A stretch of 64,000 bases of DNA from Rhabditoides inermis (GCA_963966185.1 CAWZYM010000384.1:332001-396000), one strand, 5' to 3'; shown: positions 11,798 through 26,600, counted from the first letter of the stretch. Numbers and translations: made by a program. The notes: generated by a model from the sequence alone, not told the origin.

Positions 11798-12387
11798 GTG
11801 GGCACGATGAATCCGTATAAAACCGTATAGATTATTAGAAACAGCGATTGATGTTGACTGACTGGTTAGAGAAAGGATAGTTATTTATAGATTTTTTGAA
11901 AGGTTAATATATTTACGCAAGTACTTTTTAAAGAAAATTATGAACGTGTTTAGGAATCGTTTTAGGACCCTATTTATTCTTAAGTCTTCGTGAATGATCC
12001 GTCTTCAAGGAATCCCTCGAATGCATTAACTGTCGGCTGACACCGCACTTAATGCGCGAGTTCCACACACGGATACTTTATGTGCCTGGAAGTAACGTAG
12101 CGGTCAATCTATTCCAGTTACTGTCAACAACTTCTAACAACCACTAAAACATCTCTCCGGTGAAACACATTACAGAAATGAGCCCCTAACGTTTTCATTG
12201 ATAGTTTGAAACGTATTGACGAAAGTATTGATCCTATAGATTTTTGCAGTGTGATATACGTTTCAGCAACAGTGTATACGGTCAAATTAACATTGTGATA
12301 TAATTGGCCCGTGAGTTTTTTCATCGAACAAAAAATATCTTTAAACTATAAAGATACCTAATAGTGTTAGGATCGGCGCGAAGCGCC

Positions 12388-12451
12388 GATCGTTTGGGTC
12401 TTATCCAGCGGCGCGCAGAGCCGCTCGGCCCGCAGGACCGCCAAAATCGCT
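12388..12451 (+). repeat. 64-bp GC-rich repeat module, copy 1
   Basis: This 64-bp block (GATCGTTTGGGTC to AAAATCGCT) recurs with few changes at 27997-28060, same strand and same length. Here a GATCGGCGC hairpin (12370-12391) immediately precedes it. Both copies lie near tRNA-like sequence. Confidence 0.8.
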
Positions 12452-12481
12452 TTGAGGACTTTAAATGAAGACAACCATAAC

Positions 12482-12553
12482 GCTGCGGTAGCGCAGTGGA
12501 TGTGTGCGCGGCTCTCAATCAAAAGGTCACGGGTTCGATGCCGCCTGTGGGCG
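12482..12553 (+). pseudogene. Degenerate elongator tRNA-Met-like sequence
   Basis: The block has an A-box-like TAGCGCAGTGG and a B-box-like GGGTTCGATGCC, spaced as in tRNA. The region around the anticodon resembles eukaryotic tRNA-Met but lacks the base needed for a CAT anticodon. The acceptor ends do not pair well. It is probably a tRNA-derived repeat rather than a working tRNA. Confidence 0.45.
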
Positions 12554-13658
12554 AAAGAAGTTTCGCTACCGCGGTGGGTTGGCGACCACCCTGACACGTT
12601 GTCAGCCGCTAGCCTGAAGACACACCGTCATCGTGGATTCTCATTGCTGGTTTTCTAGAACCATACCATCTAGTACTCTACTGATGCCCCTTCATTGTCA
12701 TTGTTCACAGGCATTTCATGTGTGACGCATCCCTGTGGTGTAATAAATTTAATTTTCAAACGCTGATAGTAGTGCAAGACAGTGGCGTGATCAGTTGGGT
12801 TGTGAACTGAACAGGGATCACGCCCTCTTACTGAAACTCCCTCCGACCTCCGACGTCTCTGAATCTGAATCTGTCGAACAGCTTTTCAGTGAGTTCCTGC
12901 TTGAGTAGTTGGTTACTTATCGGACACTCCAGTGGAAAGCCGAACAAACCCTCTCTAGTTCACGCTAGCGTGTGCACTGTACCTTCAAACTGTACCTTGT
13001 GCTTTTAGACGCCAATCGCGCACACATTTAGTCACACTTTATAAGAACGCTGGATTCCAATCTGTGTAAAGGGCACACACGCGCGAATCGAATTGAAATG
13101 AGGCGTTTAATGAGCAGGTGGACTGGCAGGTGATAAGTGCGGCGATTCAATTACTCCCGTCTAATCTTGTCACAGGTAGCGGGCGCGCGGATATTACCAC
13201 CACACTCACTTCTCACCATCTCTCTCCCTCTCCCCCCTCTCCCCCTCTCTCTCCTTTTCTCTCTTCCTTCCTCCCTCCCTCGAAAAGGTGTTGTAGGTGT
13301 GCTTGGCGCCTCCCCCACTCCACTCCACACAATGCTATGGCAACGCCACAATGGCCGGCATTCACTTATCCACCAATTCCACATTCCAGAACTCACTGCA
13401 AAGTAACTTAAATCATGATCGGTTTTAGTGCATTCACCTCTTCTCTATTTCATGTTGCTCGATTTTTGCATTCATTAATCCACATCCGATCCATTTGATC
13501 CGATTCTTTGAATCATGTACACTGACAACACACCTTCGCAAATTATGTTCGATGTTCGTGGGGACGTAGGGTTTAGTTTTTTTCCGTCTCGATGAGTGCG
13601 CGGTTGACTGTGTGGTCTCGCATGGTGTCTCTCCTTCTGTCCTTCCTTCCAGTCTATC

Positions 13659-14723
13659 ATGGAGGCTATGCGGGCAACGACGGAACAACTGCGGAACGAG
13701 GCGGCCATCCAGCGGAAGAAGGTCGGAGAGTGCAGCAAGGAGTGAGTGGGGGGAGTGGGGGGAGGGTAACAATACAATGATACTGTCATCGACACAATGA
13801 GTTTTGTGTAATGTGCTAGTGTGCCTCTGGGCAGGTTTCTGCATTGGAGAGGTTCTTGCGTTATGAGGTATGAATGGAAAATTGAAGAGGCGGGTAAGCT
13901 GAGAAAGCGAGTAAATCAGAAAGAAGATTTTAGATTGTGATGAAACAGAATAGCCCGACATCTTTTATTGCCCAGTTAAGTACAATCTTCGATATTTCAG
14001 TAACCGATAGGAAATACCTATCACTTTTTTTCTTCTACTACTACTTTCTCACATCACCCAGCCAGACTGATAGTGTCTTTGGTCTGATCGGAGCATATAC
14101 ACGCTGTGTAGATGATGTGTATGCATGAATAAGGGTAATGAGTGTATGTAGCTGCATTGACGTCAACTATATAAGTTGTAGAAATGATAATGTAGTTGAT
14201 TAGACAAATGTAGAAAAGTGAGAAAAGCGTCAAATGAGACTAATGAGAAGTCAGAGAATGGAGAAGAAACGAAAATTAGAAACTGAGTGAAAATCTTGTG
14301 CGATTTATGTTTTTTTTAATATTTGAATATATGTACATAGTGTGTGGACAACAATCAACCCGGCTGCTACACGTATACACCACTCCATTTTCAATCCCAC
14401 ATTGTCATCTGCCGTAAAAAGGACACCTCAGAGAGACGTCACAAACTGAGAGCTCATATGATCCTTGCGCAAGAAAAACAATTAAACCGATCCCTCAAGG
14501 ATTCCAAATAACATATGCTTCGAAACGTTCTATTTTCCCTTGAGCTCATGCCTATCGCAATAATTGAGATATTTTTAAATACACGACAGCTTTTACTTTA
14601 TCGTATTTGCTAGTTAATAGCAAGTAAACCAAAAAAGAAGAAGAAAGGAACAGTTAAAACCAAGAATGTGTGGTGTGAGACGGGATGAAGGAGGTGTGAT
14701 GGGCATAAAGACGGAAAGAGATG

Positions 14724-14764
<41 letters not shown>

Positions 14765-14882
14765 TCTGCTTTCCAGTCTGCTCGAGTACTGTGAGGCGGG
14801 GAAGACGGGGGACATGCTGGTCTCTGGACCGGCCGACCAACACAACCCATTCCAGGAGAAGAAGAGCTGCAACATCCTATAG
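13659..14882 (+). CDS. Heterotrimeric G-protein gamma subunit
   Basis: Two exons, 13659-13741 and 14777-14882, give 62 residues, typical for G-gamma. The N-terminal helix contains EQLRNEAAIQRKKV, the middle contains LLEYCE, and the C terminus has the conserved NPF.EKK block followed by the CaaX box CNIL, where Leu predicts geranylgeranylation and membrane anchoring. It would dimerise with G-beta. C. elegans has two such genes, gpc-1 and gpc-2; I cannot assign orthology without an alignment. A TTCCAG acceptor lies seven bases before the ATG, consistent with spliced-leader addition. The single intron carries a GA microsatellite (14728-14761) next to its 3' end. Confidence 0.9.
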
Positions 14883-16009
14883 GACATAGAGGTACTCTCT
14901 CCCCCTCTCTCTCTCCCCTTACCCTCTCTCTCCTTTCTTGTGCAGTTAGTTGTCAGAAGTTGGAACTTTTTTGTACCTTCCCAATTGTAACATCACAGCA
15001 ACTGCACAGTAGTATTTCAGGGACGTGAGAACCAGCCGTCGATTCGACCGTCAGTCCCCAAGCTAGATCTAGCGCCGTGCAGACAGGTGCACAAGTAGAC
15101 AGAGCGAGCGGCATTCTCATCTCCCTCTATCCACTCACACCATCACATGCCATACTCACTTCTCCGCTCTCAGTATCCATCCATCCATCCATCCATCCAG
15201 CACCCACATATCTTCATATACCTTCTTATCAATGATCTTGCACCAAGAGCCACACTTGATGTTGAGATTCGAAACACGCTCTCTGTGATCTGAACGATCT
15301 ACCCGTTCTTCTTTCTAATGAAAACGCGTGACAAAACCACACAACAATATCCCGATGACAAGAATCACTGTTTCGTAAATTTTCAGCACTTTTCAGCACA
15401 TCCACATGTTGTTAGCCATAATCATTGATTAAGTTATTGTTTTGATGACCATCTCAGATCTTTTTTCTCACGGTTCAGAGTCTAGTGATTGTTTCGTTTC
15501 TGCATAAAAGTTTGACCATATTCTGTGATACCGAATCAACCGAATCTGATAGGTATAAAACGACATCAACTCATCAATTAATTAGTATTATTATTCCTTC
15601 TTTTTTTCTGCAAGCAAGGCCTGTGTTTTACTGTAATTTGCGTAATATAAAGTTTTATTTACAACAGTTGTGTAACTAAAAGCCACATCAGATCCGATAC
15701 TTCGTTACTTTTATGTTGGACTGATCACTGATTGTACAAAAAATCACTAACGACTAACCGTTCTGTTAAACAACCCCAAGGCGCATGCATACATTTATTC
15801 TTTTTGAAACAATAATTTTATTTTAACGAGCTATCAAATAAAATGGCGAACTACTTGAAACTTGAACGCTACTGTTCGTGTTGGATGGTTTCCCAGTGCG
15901 GTTTGTGGTTGAGGGGTGATAAGGAGGGTGATAAGAGGTGAGAATGGGTGATAAGGGGCCGCCGCCCTGGTCTGCCAGCAATCAGTGCACTCGACGTGTA
16001 CAGCCAGCC
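14883..16009. other. Intergenic region before the tandem aminopeptidase gene
   Basis: AT-rich sequence with a short pyrimidine tract near 14900 and an ATCC microsatellite at about 15175-15200. No gene, tRNA or larger repeat was seen. The last 150 bp should hold the aminopeptidase promoter, but I see no clear box. Confidence 0.5.
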
Positions 16010-19000
16010 ATGCGACTGCTACTTCTAGCGGCCATCGCAGCCGCAGCATTGGCCACAGGCGAGTCAGCAGCCACCGCATATGTACTACCTACCATTAGCC
16101 AGTAAAGCGAGACCAGACTCGATCGTGCATCAACACGTATACTCTTATACATGTTTCTGACCGTTAGTTTTTGTTTTGTTTTTTTGGCTTGAAAAAGTGA
16201 GTCTGAAGTTACTTTTAGTAATGCGCTAAATCTATGCGCATGAAGTGGAGAGGTCAGGGAATGCGTCTGAGAGGCTTTTCATAGTGATTTAGTTATCAAC
16301 AACAGGTAACCGAGTTTGATTTGCAGAGTGGTCGGATCTGGAATCGCGTCTCTCCTCCCCTTCCTCTGGGCCCGCAATCCTCGCCGACAATGTGCGGGCA
16401 CGCGAGCTCGAGACGGCCACGCTCACTCAGAGGAGGTACGTATGCGCCACAGCCACACTACCCTCATCTACCTCGTAACCACATCTGTTCGTCAATCACT
16501 ATTTTTATGTTAGCGCATTACCCTAGCAGACCCTCAATCTTTCTCTAATTCACCCTCTAGTAAACATCTACTGCATCTACTCACAATTTGTTAAATGGAA
16601 AACCACCGACCCCTGTGTATACCGTTTACCGTATTATAGTTTCCACATTCTGTGTCAGGACCAAGCCGCTGCCGCGTCTGTCGGGCAATCTCATTCCGTC
16701 CACCTACTTCATCCGCATCCAGCCCTTCTTTCCCGCAGATGGCGTCACGTTCGATTCGGGTAAAGGAAATACGCAATAATAGAGAAGTGAAAGTCCGCTA
16801 AAAGAAGAGATAGTGAACAACCCAGTTCCGGCTCCTGTCACTCACCTCACTGGATTGTTCGAAAAGTATCATACTAGGCGAAGCACACATCAGAGATGAC
16901 CATTAAATATACTATGCCGACATTGTGTCAGCTCTGAACATGACGTTCGCCGCCTCGTCCTCCGTCGTCTTCTCGGTCACAAACGCCACCAGCCAGTTTG
17001 TCATCAACACAAGGAACCTGCATTTCAACAGTACAAAGGCAAGTACGGTTTAACTATGAAAGACATTATAGAATTACATTGTCAATGTTCATGTTGAAGC
17101 TACAGATCGAGGATATCAGCGGCAATCCTATCGCGATCACGGGAAACTGTGAGTCGAAAGTATCCTCACAGTCTTTCTTTTTCATCATCACATGTTTTTC
17201 TTTGATAGTAACAATGGTGTCATGAAGTAATAAATCTTGCAGCGTACGACGCGACTTCCGAGCAGTACACACTCACCCTCGCAGCTCCCCTCAAGGCTGG
17301 CGGGACCTACGCCGCGGAGTTCACATACACTGGTGAGCTCGACGAAACGACGTTCATCTCTGTAATCTAAAAAAAAATCTGTCTGATAAAGTACCAAGGG
17401 AAGGACTACTTTTTACAAACAATTTACAACATTGTTGAGGTGTGATCAACACATACACTGAGGGCGGGCTCTACTACACGCACTACACGGATACTGAGGG
17501 AAACAATCAGTGAGTCCACACGCTACACACATTCATCACAGTAATTTTGTGCTACCAGTGATAGCATGCTCCTATGAAATTTGATGATACGTGTAGAGCA
17601 CCCAAATCCTTCAAATGTTCTTTCAAAAGTTTTCTGAAATCGTGTGTTATTGTGTGATTGTTGCAGCTGGATGGTGGCGACTCAATTCGAGGTGTCAGAC
17701 GCGCGCTCCGTCTTCCCATCTTTCGACGAACCCGCGTATAAGGTGTGGGGATCTACCTGCCTTTCTTGTGTTTTTTTTCTCTCTCCCTCCCTTACTTTCT
17801 CTTCTTTCCTCTCTGACTTCTCTGTTCAGGCCACGTATTCGCTCACCGTCATCTACCCCACCTCGCAAGTCGTTCTGGGAAACATGATGGAGACGAAACC
17901 CAAGGACAAGGGGTGCGTTCTGAGACCCTCATCGCAAATCTTTGAAACATCTGCGTTGCTTTTTCACACGGGATGAGAAATGATTCGACTGTGAATCTGA
18001 GTATTATGCAGTATTAAATTTATATTTTGAATGTTAGGGCTGGCTGGTCGCTGGTGCAGTTCCCGTACACGCCCCGCATGTCCTCCTACCTTGTCGCATT
18101 CGCAGTCGGACCATTCGTCGCCAAACAGTACACAAACAAGGCCGGCACACTCGTGGGTATTGAACAAATGCTTACGGTCTACATATTTGTAATAGGTCTA
18201 ATTACAAGTATTGTTGAAAGTTTTTTTCCACCGTAGTATTGTCGAGTACAGTGTACAAATGCTGTCACATGCTACAGGTGCGTTCCTGGGGCTGGACTGG
18301 ACAGGAGGAGTACCTGGCATTCGCAGCAGAGACGAGCGGAGATTGCCTGTACCAGATGGGACTATGGACCAACATCACCTTCCCACTCCAGAAGGCCGGT
18401 CAGTCACCTCATAGACTGATACGGGAAACACGAATGCACATAATGCAGGAATCCTTTTCAGACCAGCTAGGTCTGCCGGAGTTCCCGGCGGGGGCGATGG
18501 AGAACTGGGGGCTGATCATCTACAAGTACCAGTACATCGCCTTCAACCCACAGATACAGACCACAAGAAACAAGGAGGACGCGGCTAAGGTGAGCAACGG
18601 AAACGCATGGACAACCTGTGAAATAGGTTTATTGGAAAGAGCATCGATCGATCACACTGATCGCATACCATCAAAAACAAATGCCATCAAAATGCATCCC
18701 GACCACAACAAGTAGACGATCACGTGAAGAAGATAGATTAATGATTTTTTTTTATTTATTAGTATGTGTTGGTGAGTACATTTACGCCATATTCATCGTG
18801 TCTCATTTGAACATTTGAACTGTTCTCTGAGTGTATGAGCTTATAGATACAAATCTCTGCATCAAAGCATTCTTGCATCGCGATAAGTCGATTACTAATC
18901 GCTCATCAGCCTGGGCGGCGTCCCGTTATCAGTGATCATTGCGACTATCAAGAAGAGAACAGTGTTGCGGCCTAACTTGGTTCGAACAACTGGAAACTAA

Positions 19001-22000
19001 ACCCTTGGGAATGTAGCATGTGGTTTTTAAAGACAGTTAATAATATTGTTTATCTGCCGTAACATAATATACACGAATATATGAACATACACATAGCAAA
19101 CAGGATGTGACAAATATGAAGATGGCCGTAGGGTAATTTGTGTAAACAATCAGCTACTTGCTCATTTTTGGAGTGGGAGGGAAGTTCAGTTACGAACACG
19201 AACACATTGCAGGTGATGTGCCACGAACTGGCGCACCAGTGGTTCGGTGATCTGGTGACGACGAAGTGGTGAGTGGATCGGAATGTTTTCTCCGACTATC
19301 GTTAGAACGAAAAACTGTACGGGTTATGTCTGTGTGTACGAGAAAACGACTATAATAGAGTCCGTGCCACTCCTCTTTTACGTAGCGCACATATTTGATC
19401 GAACAATTCGAGACAAGGAGACAATGCCTTGCTCGCACAGGTGGGACGACCTCTTTCTGGACGAGGGAATCGCGGAGTACTTCGAGTGGTTCAGCCAGGG
19501 ACTCGTCTTCCCACAGCACAAGGACTATGTGGTGGGTGGAAATTCTTGTGCCGTACGCAACGAAAATGTTCGTCTTGATTCGATTTTGTCAAAAAAAAAG
19601 TTCCGTAAAACAAAGGCGGTACGTAATCATGAATGTGCATATTGCAGGATTCGTACATGGAGTTGTACTCTCAGCAGAACACCATGTTTCTCGACGGTCC
19701 GAACAGTCATCCTGTAGTTAACCCGCTCGGACCCAGCTTCGACAGTAAGCACATGGCTCATTTGTTTCCAACTCTCCATGGGGTTTGACCGCAAACAGAC
19801 ACCCGGTTCACCGCTTTCTTGTACGTTTTGATATCAACCCAAAGATTTTCACGTTCGTCTTGCAGGAATCACGTACGGCAAGGGTGCTTCGATGCTCCGC
19901 ATGCTATCCGACACTCTGGGAGCTGATGTGTTCCAGTCAGTGAGACATGTTCATTCCCGAGTTTCCCGAGTTATCACTTGATGGACCGCAACTTGACTTG
20001 TAGCACCTCATCAGATCACTACGACTGACAGTAGACATTACGCACAGCTCGATTCCAGCTTATGTTGCAGAAAAAATTGTGACAGATGACATGACTACTG
20101 TATGTTTCAGGGAGGGTCTCCGCAACTACCTGCAGTCTCACAAGTACGGCAGTGGCACGCACGAGTACCTATTCCAGGCACTCACCACGGTAATAATGAC
20201 TAATCAAACATTTTCGAAATACAATAACTACCACGTGTATGCAAATCGCATGTGATCTGATCGAACTCGTGAAAGTCGCCTTTGAACCACGTTATTCCTT
20301 TATTTCACCTAATCTATAACACATTGTGCAGGCCGCCTCGAAGCATGGCATCGTCGACTGGTGTGGCCGTCCGATGAATGTGTCCCTGTTTATGGAGCCC
20401 TGGGTGCTACAGCAGTCATTCCCGCAGGTACGTCAACATGATTCTAACTGTGATCATTATGGGTTTTTATGTAATTATTTTCACCTCAAAATTCCCGTAT
20501 AAGCATAAAGTTAAAGGAAGGTATTGCAAAGTGATATCATTCTACCGTTGTCTGGCTTACGCCATACTATTTCAGATCAACGTGATCAACAACCAGAACA
20601 TGGCTGGTGCGGAGTACTCGCAGGAGCCGTTCTTCAATGCTTCCTCCCTTCCCCCTTCCGTGTACAACTACTCCTGGCCAGTGCCGATTCGAGTCGCCGA
20701 CTACACCAACGCCACAGCTACACGGCTAGAGTGGATCAAGCCGGGTGAGACTGAATGCCACATGAACATGACATGACTAAGTGAATGATTCGTTTATTGA
20801 CCTGAGTCTATGATTGTGCTCTGAATGAGCATAAGGTACGACTTAAAACTTGACTTTTCAGCTTGGTACTGCCACGACCTCTCTTCGCAGGATCGTGTGC
20901 ACTACGTGGCTGCTGACTACACAGCCGCCACATACGCCCGATTCCGGTGACGTCATGAAGCATTCATTCTGATTTTAAGTCTTTCTCGTTTATGTTTATG
21001 TGACTTCTGTGTATACTCATTTTGAATACTACGAGAGCTATCTGATCTATGCCGTTTTGTAGATACGACGACATCGGTTTCGACCGCCTTTTGAAGAAGT
21101 TGCAGAAGGAGGATCTTCCGACCACTGTCAAGATTGCGCTCATCAACGACGAAGTCGCTTTTATGCAGTGAGTTGGCAAACAAATGTTATCGCTAATGTG
21201 ATAAATTTGCTCACATTCTTCGGCATACAGGAAGCAGCAAAATGCCGGCCAGCCTTTCTCGTACAACCGTCTGTATTCCATCATCAAGGCTGTCGTTCAG
21301 GTGAGCAGTTGGAAACGTGTTTGTTTGAATGTCGGTGCGTCTGTAAGTACGGTAGTAAATATACAAAATATGCATACATATTGAGTAGTGAGAGCTGTAA
21401 AAGAATATCAGAGCGCAAAGGGACGGAGTACACAGCCTATGGAGAAGTGAATAAAGAAACATAATCGAATCAAATTCGGTAATCTTACATATGTCAGTCT
21501 CCTTCGTTCGTCGCGTCTCCCTCGTCTGCCCTCTGGGAATCCATCAAACCCCAGATCGATGCCCTCTACTCACTCATCGCAGACAGCACAGATGGACCCA
21601 TGGTTGATGTGAGTCAGTGTTCATAGGTCACGTCTAGAAATTTTCAAACCCAAAATGACCAAATAGTACAACCACGTGGAACAAGAATGGGTGATTAATG
21701 TGGTGATGTTGTGAGAAGGAGACTTGATTTCTACATAATCTCTCTGTTGCTAGATCATGTTCCGCGATCTATTCACGCCAGTGTATGGCAACCGCTCCTT
21801 CACACATAGCAGCAGCTGGGATATCAGGTAACACTGTTACAATTCTTGTTAGCAGACATTCAGAGAAAAAAAAACCACAAAACACTGACCATCATTACCA
21901 ATGTCTCTCATTAATAAAAAGGCATCGAATAGTATAGACATTTCGATTTTGAAAAGAGGAGATTATCGAATGTGTGCAATACGTGTTCCTGCAGCACGTT

Positions 22001-22761
22001 CCGGGCTTCGTTCCTCCCGTACGCAGTGAGATTCGGTGTGGGAGATGCCGCCAACCAGTCACTCGCGCTATTCGCGGTGAGACACAGGACTTTTTGTTTT
22101 TAAAACTACATATCTATCAGTTCCGTTAATAAGTTAGCGTTCAAAATCAGGTTTCAAAACAGTTTCAAAAAGAGCTTTGCAAGAACTGTAAAGAAAATGT
22201 GGGTGTGTTGTTTCAGAATCTGATGCAGCACTGCTCCATCTCATCGAATGGATCCGCCTGGTGCAACACGTAAGTCACTTTAGTTTCAAGTTTTTTTTAT
22301 CTCGTATGCCAAATGAGTAGTGGAAACAGGGAAGAGAGACTACCTGCGTACTACCTGTCTACATGCCGGTCTTTCAGCATGTACCCGGACACGCGTCGCG
22401 CCGTGTACTGTGGGGCGGCCAAGTACGGTGGCAAGACCGCCTTCGCACAGCTGCTACGGTGAGACACCAGCCGATTCATCCCACATTTCCCCAACCATCA
22501 TAACTTTGGTACATGTTTGCGATGTAGAATAGAATATCACATCATGTGCACGTGTTCTTCTTTCCCTGTCAATATCACTCATTACAGATTCAGGCAGTGT
22601 TGAAGAGTGTAAAAAGTACAAATAATCGATTGTCTCAATTGCAGTCTGTACATGGAGGAGGCTCGCACGAACCCCTACTTCTACCAGGAGTACCAGGCAC
22701 TGCTAGAGGGAGCAGCGTGCACCACGGAACAGGCGGCCATCAACGTGTGCGTGCCTCTCTC

Positions 22762-22819
<58 letters not shown>

Positions 22820-22836
22820 TCTCTTTCTCTTTCTCT

Positions 22837-22875
<39 letters not shown>

Positions 22876-23690
22876 TCTACTTTCGAGACAATGAGTGCAG
22901 AACAAGTCCGTGATTTAGTCGTTCTCACTGTCAGCGGTGTACACTGTTTGCAAAGCCGGAATAGGGTCATCTCATGCGTTTTACCATTGTAATGTGTTTT
23001 AGTTACGTGAAGCACGTGCTGAACAACGAGAACCTCGACGCTGACATGGCCTTCGGATTCCTCAACGCCAACGCAGCAGTGAGAATCTCCTATTATTATA
23101 TTATTGATTAATTTTAATGTTACCAACCAGCATCATCAACTAATAGTTGCAGCAATGGACAATACTATTCATATTCAAATGTATAATGTACACATGCCTG
23201 ATATTGAGGCTGGCGAGTACGCGATGGAGTTGATGTCGAACATCGTTGGCGACTATAAGTCGTCGCCCCGGCTCGTGCCTCTCTTCAGGGCAATCATGCA
23301 CAACTGGAGGAGCAACGACAGGGTCGTACAGGTAGGATAGCCTCGCGCCATAAATAAAGTACTTTCATTTTTTTCTATTTTTTTTCAAATCTACCTTCTG
23401 CATTGCGAGAGCAAGTTGAGCAGTGTTTCTGAGATATCATAATATGTAGATCAGCAAATGTTTGGTTAGTGAATTAATCCTGTCAGAACGATAATAACAT
23501 TGTCCGAGACACTGGAATATATAATGTTTTTATTCAAGTATATTGTCATGAATTCTCAGGTGGACGGAGTTATGCAGCTGCTGCAAGTCATCCTCGACTA
23601 CGATATATACGTGCAGATCAAGGCGGTTGCAGCCGATTTCCACACCAAAGCAAAGTTCTACGCCAACTACAAGGACCTGCCTATTCGATG
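16010..23690 (+). other. Exons 1-31 of the aminopeptidase gene (module 1)
   Basis: Exons: 16010-16058, 16327-16435, 16659-16759, 16932-17038, 17106-17148, 17243-17332, 17440-17509, 17667-17742, 17830-17912, 18038-18152, 18278-18398, 18462-18589, 19213-19268, 19441-19531, 19648-19744, 19866-19935, 20111-20189, 20332-20427, 20576-20744, 20862-20946, 21063-21167, 21231-21300, 21498-21608, 21754-21827, 21995-22076, 22217-22269, 22378-22458, 22645-22746, 23003-23078, 23209-23331, 23560-23690. The donors after 16058 and 17038 are GCGAGT and GCAAGT. The second could instead be GTTTAA nine bases later, adding three residues. The acceptors before 17440 and 23209 end in TTGAG. Confidence 0.85.
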
Positions 23691-26600
23691 GTATGCTTCA
23701 ACGCGATATGAACTCTTGTGATTGTGAGACAAGTAATGACAACATGTGACTAGAAGTTTAAAAACAAAAGAATGGTAATACTAAACTGAACATACAGGAT
23801 CTATGACAACTGCGTGGTGATCGGTCGTACTCCGTGGCAGACTCGTATCCCGACTGGGGTGATCCAGCCACACCACTACGATGTCAGCATCCAGCCATAC
23901 TTCCCATCCACCACACACTACCCCTGGCAGAGCAACCTCACTTTCGATGGAGTCGCCACGGTACGCTGTTTCTTTGTAATAATAATAACTGTCAAGAAAA
24001 TAAAAGATACAGAATACAGCCAGTTTTACAAATAGAAAGGTAAACTGCATTTTAATAGCTGTACGGAAACCCGAAAAACCAACTGGTACGGAAGGAGTAA
24101 CGGATCATCTGATTGGTTGCAGATGCACTTTACTGCTCTGTCGAGAGTCTCGTCATTCAGTATCAATGCGCATCGCCTCATCATCTCATCCAGCTACGAT
24201 GAGATGACACTGCTCGACTCGAATGGAACGCGTGAGTAGCTGATGGGAAAACACTCAAGGCGTGTTCAGTCTCTTCGAAACAGCCCCTTCAAAACGCCTT
24301 CGAAACAAGCTGTTTGGTCGTGTGTCGAAGGCGTTTCGAAGTCAGTATCGAAGGGAGTTTCGAAGAGACTGAACGCTACTTCATTCAAATATGACGTTAG
24401 ATTCATTTGTAGCGTGGTGAGACGCAATGGAGGACTAAGTTAAATTCAAGGTTGTTTCTCAATGACTCAATCAGAAAACGAGTGAAACGTGTTGTACAGA
24501 GATCTTCATCATTGCCGAGAAGGACTACGCGAACGGCATTGCCAACCTGCATCTATACAAGTACTCGCTCATTCCGGTTTGTTCGCAGTTTTGTTCATTG
24601 TTCATTGACCGAATATATTGATTTATGGTATTTTTCACATGTTTAGAATGCCAACTACACGCTGAGCATCGTGTACCGCGGATTCATCTTCGCTGGTCCG
24701 AACGAGGGCGTCGACACCAACTACGACTACAACAACTGGGACGGCAAGATCAGGTCGGTTGAGAAGACGGGGATGAACTAGGATCTCTCCGCGATCTAAA
24801 GTGAGACCAGGAGAAAGTAAACTTTCTATAGTACATTTTTACAAAACAAGGTTATCAACTAGTTATATCTAGCTGGATCTTCACTACGGACTTCGAGGGT
24901 GGACCTGGGGTTCGGTCGATGATCCCCTGTCTCGACGAGCCAGTCTACAAGGCAGTCTGGAACATCACCATCAAGCATCCCAGTGATATGGTGCGTGAGA
25001 AAGCTTCATTATATGAAAGATATCTATTTTTAGGTAGCACTTGGCAACATGCCCGAGCAGCAGACGGCGATAGGCCGGGATGGATGGACGGTCAGCACGT
25101 AAGTATAATGATCAATAACACGATTAAGTATCGATCACTCTTCCTGCAATTCAACTACTTTGCTACAAGAGAAGGTGGTAAACTGGAGAATCAGCGGAAA
25201 CGTTATTATCACTACGAGGGATTTTCGTACATTTCAAGGGATCGCAATGACTTGAGAAACGACAACGATATAATTGAAATTGCAATGTGTCGCAGCTTTG
25301 CCCCTACTCCGAAGATGTCGTCGTACCTGATCGCCCTCTGCGTCGGTCACTTCTCCTCCCTCAACACTGTCACCAAGGATGTGCGTATAGAGTTCTGGTA
25401 GCGTTTCGAAGGTATCTAAAAGAGAGTTGCAAAATCAGTTTTTAAAAAAACTGACGGCTAATAATTTTGAAAAGAGTATCTTTGTATTGCAGGGTGTGCT
25501 TGTTCGAATGTGGGCGTGGACAGGCGAGGAGGCCAAGGGCGAGGTCGCCATGAATGTGGGCACACATGGCACCAAGTTTCACAACAAAACCTTTGCAGGT
25601 CATGGCGGGAACACTCGAGTTCATGAGCAGCTACTTCGACACGCCATTCGCTCTCCCGAAGCTTGGTAAGCATAAGCAACTCACACTCAGGGTATTCTGT
25701 CATGTATGCGTTCTATTGCAGACATGGTGGCGCTTCCGCAGTATTCGGACAATGCGGGAGCCATGGAGAACTGGGGACTGGTGCTGGGAGAGTGAGTGCG
25801 GTGGAAACACTTCGTATATAAATAATGAAGCATGAAGTATATATTGATGACGTATTATTTTTTGTTACAGTACATTATGCGAATGCATATGCTACATGTC
25901 AGTTTGTTCATATCACTAGCAAGGGTGTCATCAAGTACGTATGTATGTCCCGTGTCAGGTACGAAATCATGTTGGTCGACCCGGATTCGTCCAAGGTGAT
26001 CGACTACTCGGAGACCGCAGAGACAGCCGCACACGAGACTGTGCATCAGGTAGAGACGATCAAAAATAGACAAAAATAGAAACTGACAATACCGTAGTGG
26101 AGTTCACTGATTGCTACTCATTTAATTCATGTGGTGTGTGACAAGTTTGTGCGTTGCTTGCTTGCTAGCAGCTTTGTGTCGATTTTGAAATTTTAACTAC
26201 AAATGACAAACTTAACCGGTGTATTCGTATTAATCCTCTCTTTACAAACCCATTGACATTTGTTTTGATGACGCACTACACAGTCTCTCACATGGGCAGC
26301 CCACGCACCTGTGGTGACCGATTTTGATACAAATAAGTGAATCCGAAAATTGATATAACTTTTCCAATAAAGCACTTTAAATATGATTCGGTCACGCACC
26401 GAATACACTACCCTTGAAAACGACCTGTCAAACAACAGCGGCGCGGCGGAATGGTTAGTGAGTTATGGAATCGAAAATGACGGTCGGTGGTTCTATCCAC
26501 GCCGTTGCCAGAGACAGGTTGTTTTCAAGGATAGTGTTAATCGGTGCGTGACCGAATCATATTCAAAGTGCTATTTCGGAAAAGTTATAGCCATATTCGG

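Larger units (their letters stand above)
9946..13658. other. Gene-poor region between osm-6 and the G-gamma gene
   Basis: The interval holds a long CCCT array (11114-11490), one exon-like segment (11724-11797), a 64-bp repeat module and a tRNA-Met-like fragment. A second exon-like segment near 10880-10983 ends in a short open frame closing with FCC and a stop, but no partner exons were found. No complete gene can be supported. Confidence 0.5.

Noticed and set aside
23561..23960. Split of the aminopeptidase locus into two genes
   Set aside because: Exons 31 and 32 join in phase without a stop. There is no start, signal peptide or poly(A) site between the modules, and the summed coding length is in frame.
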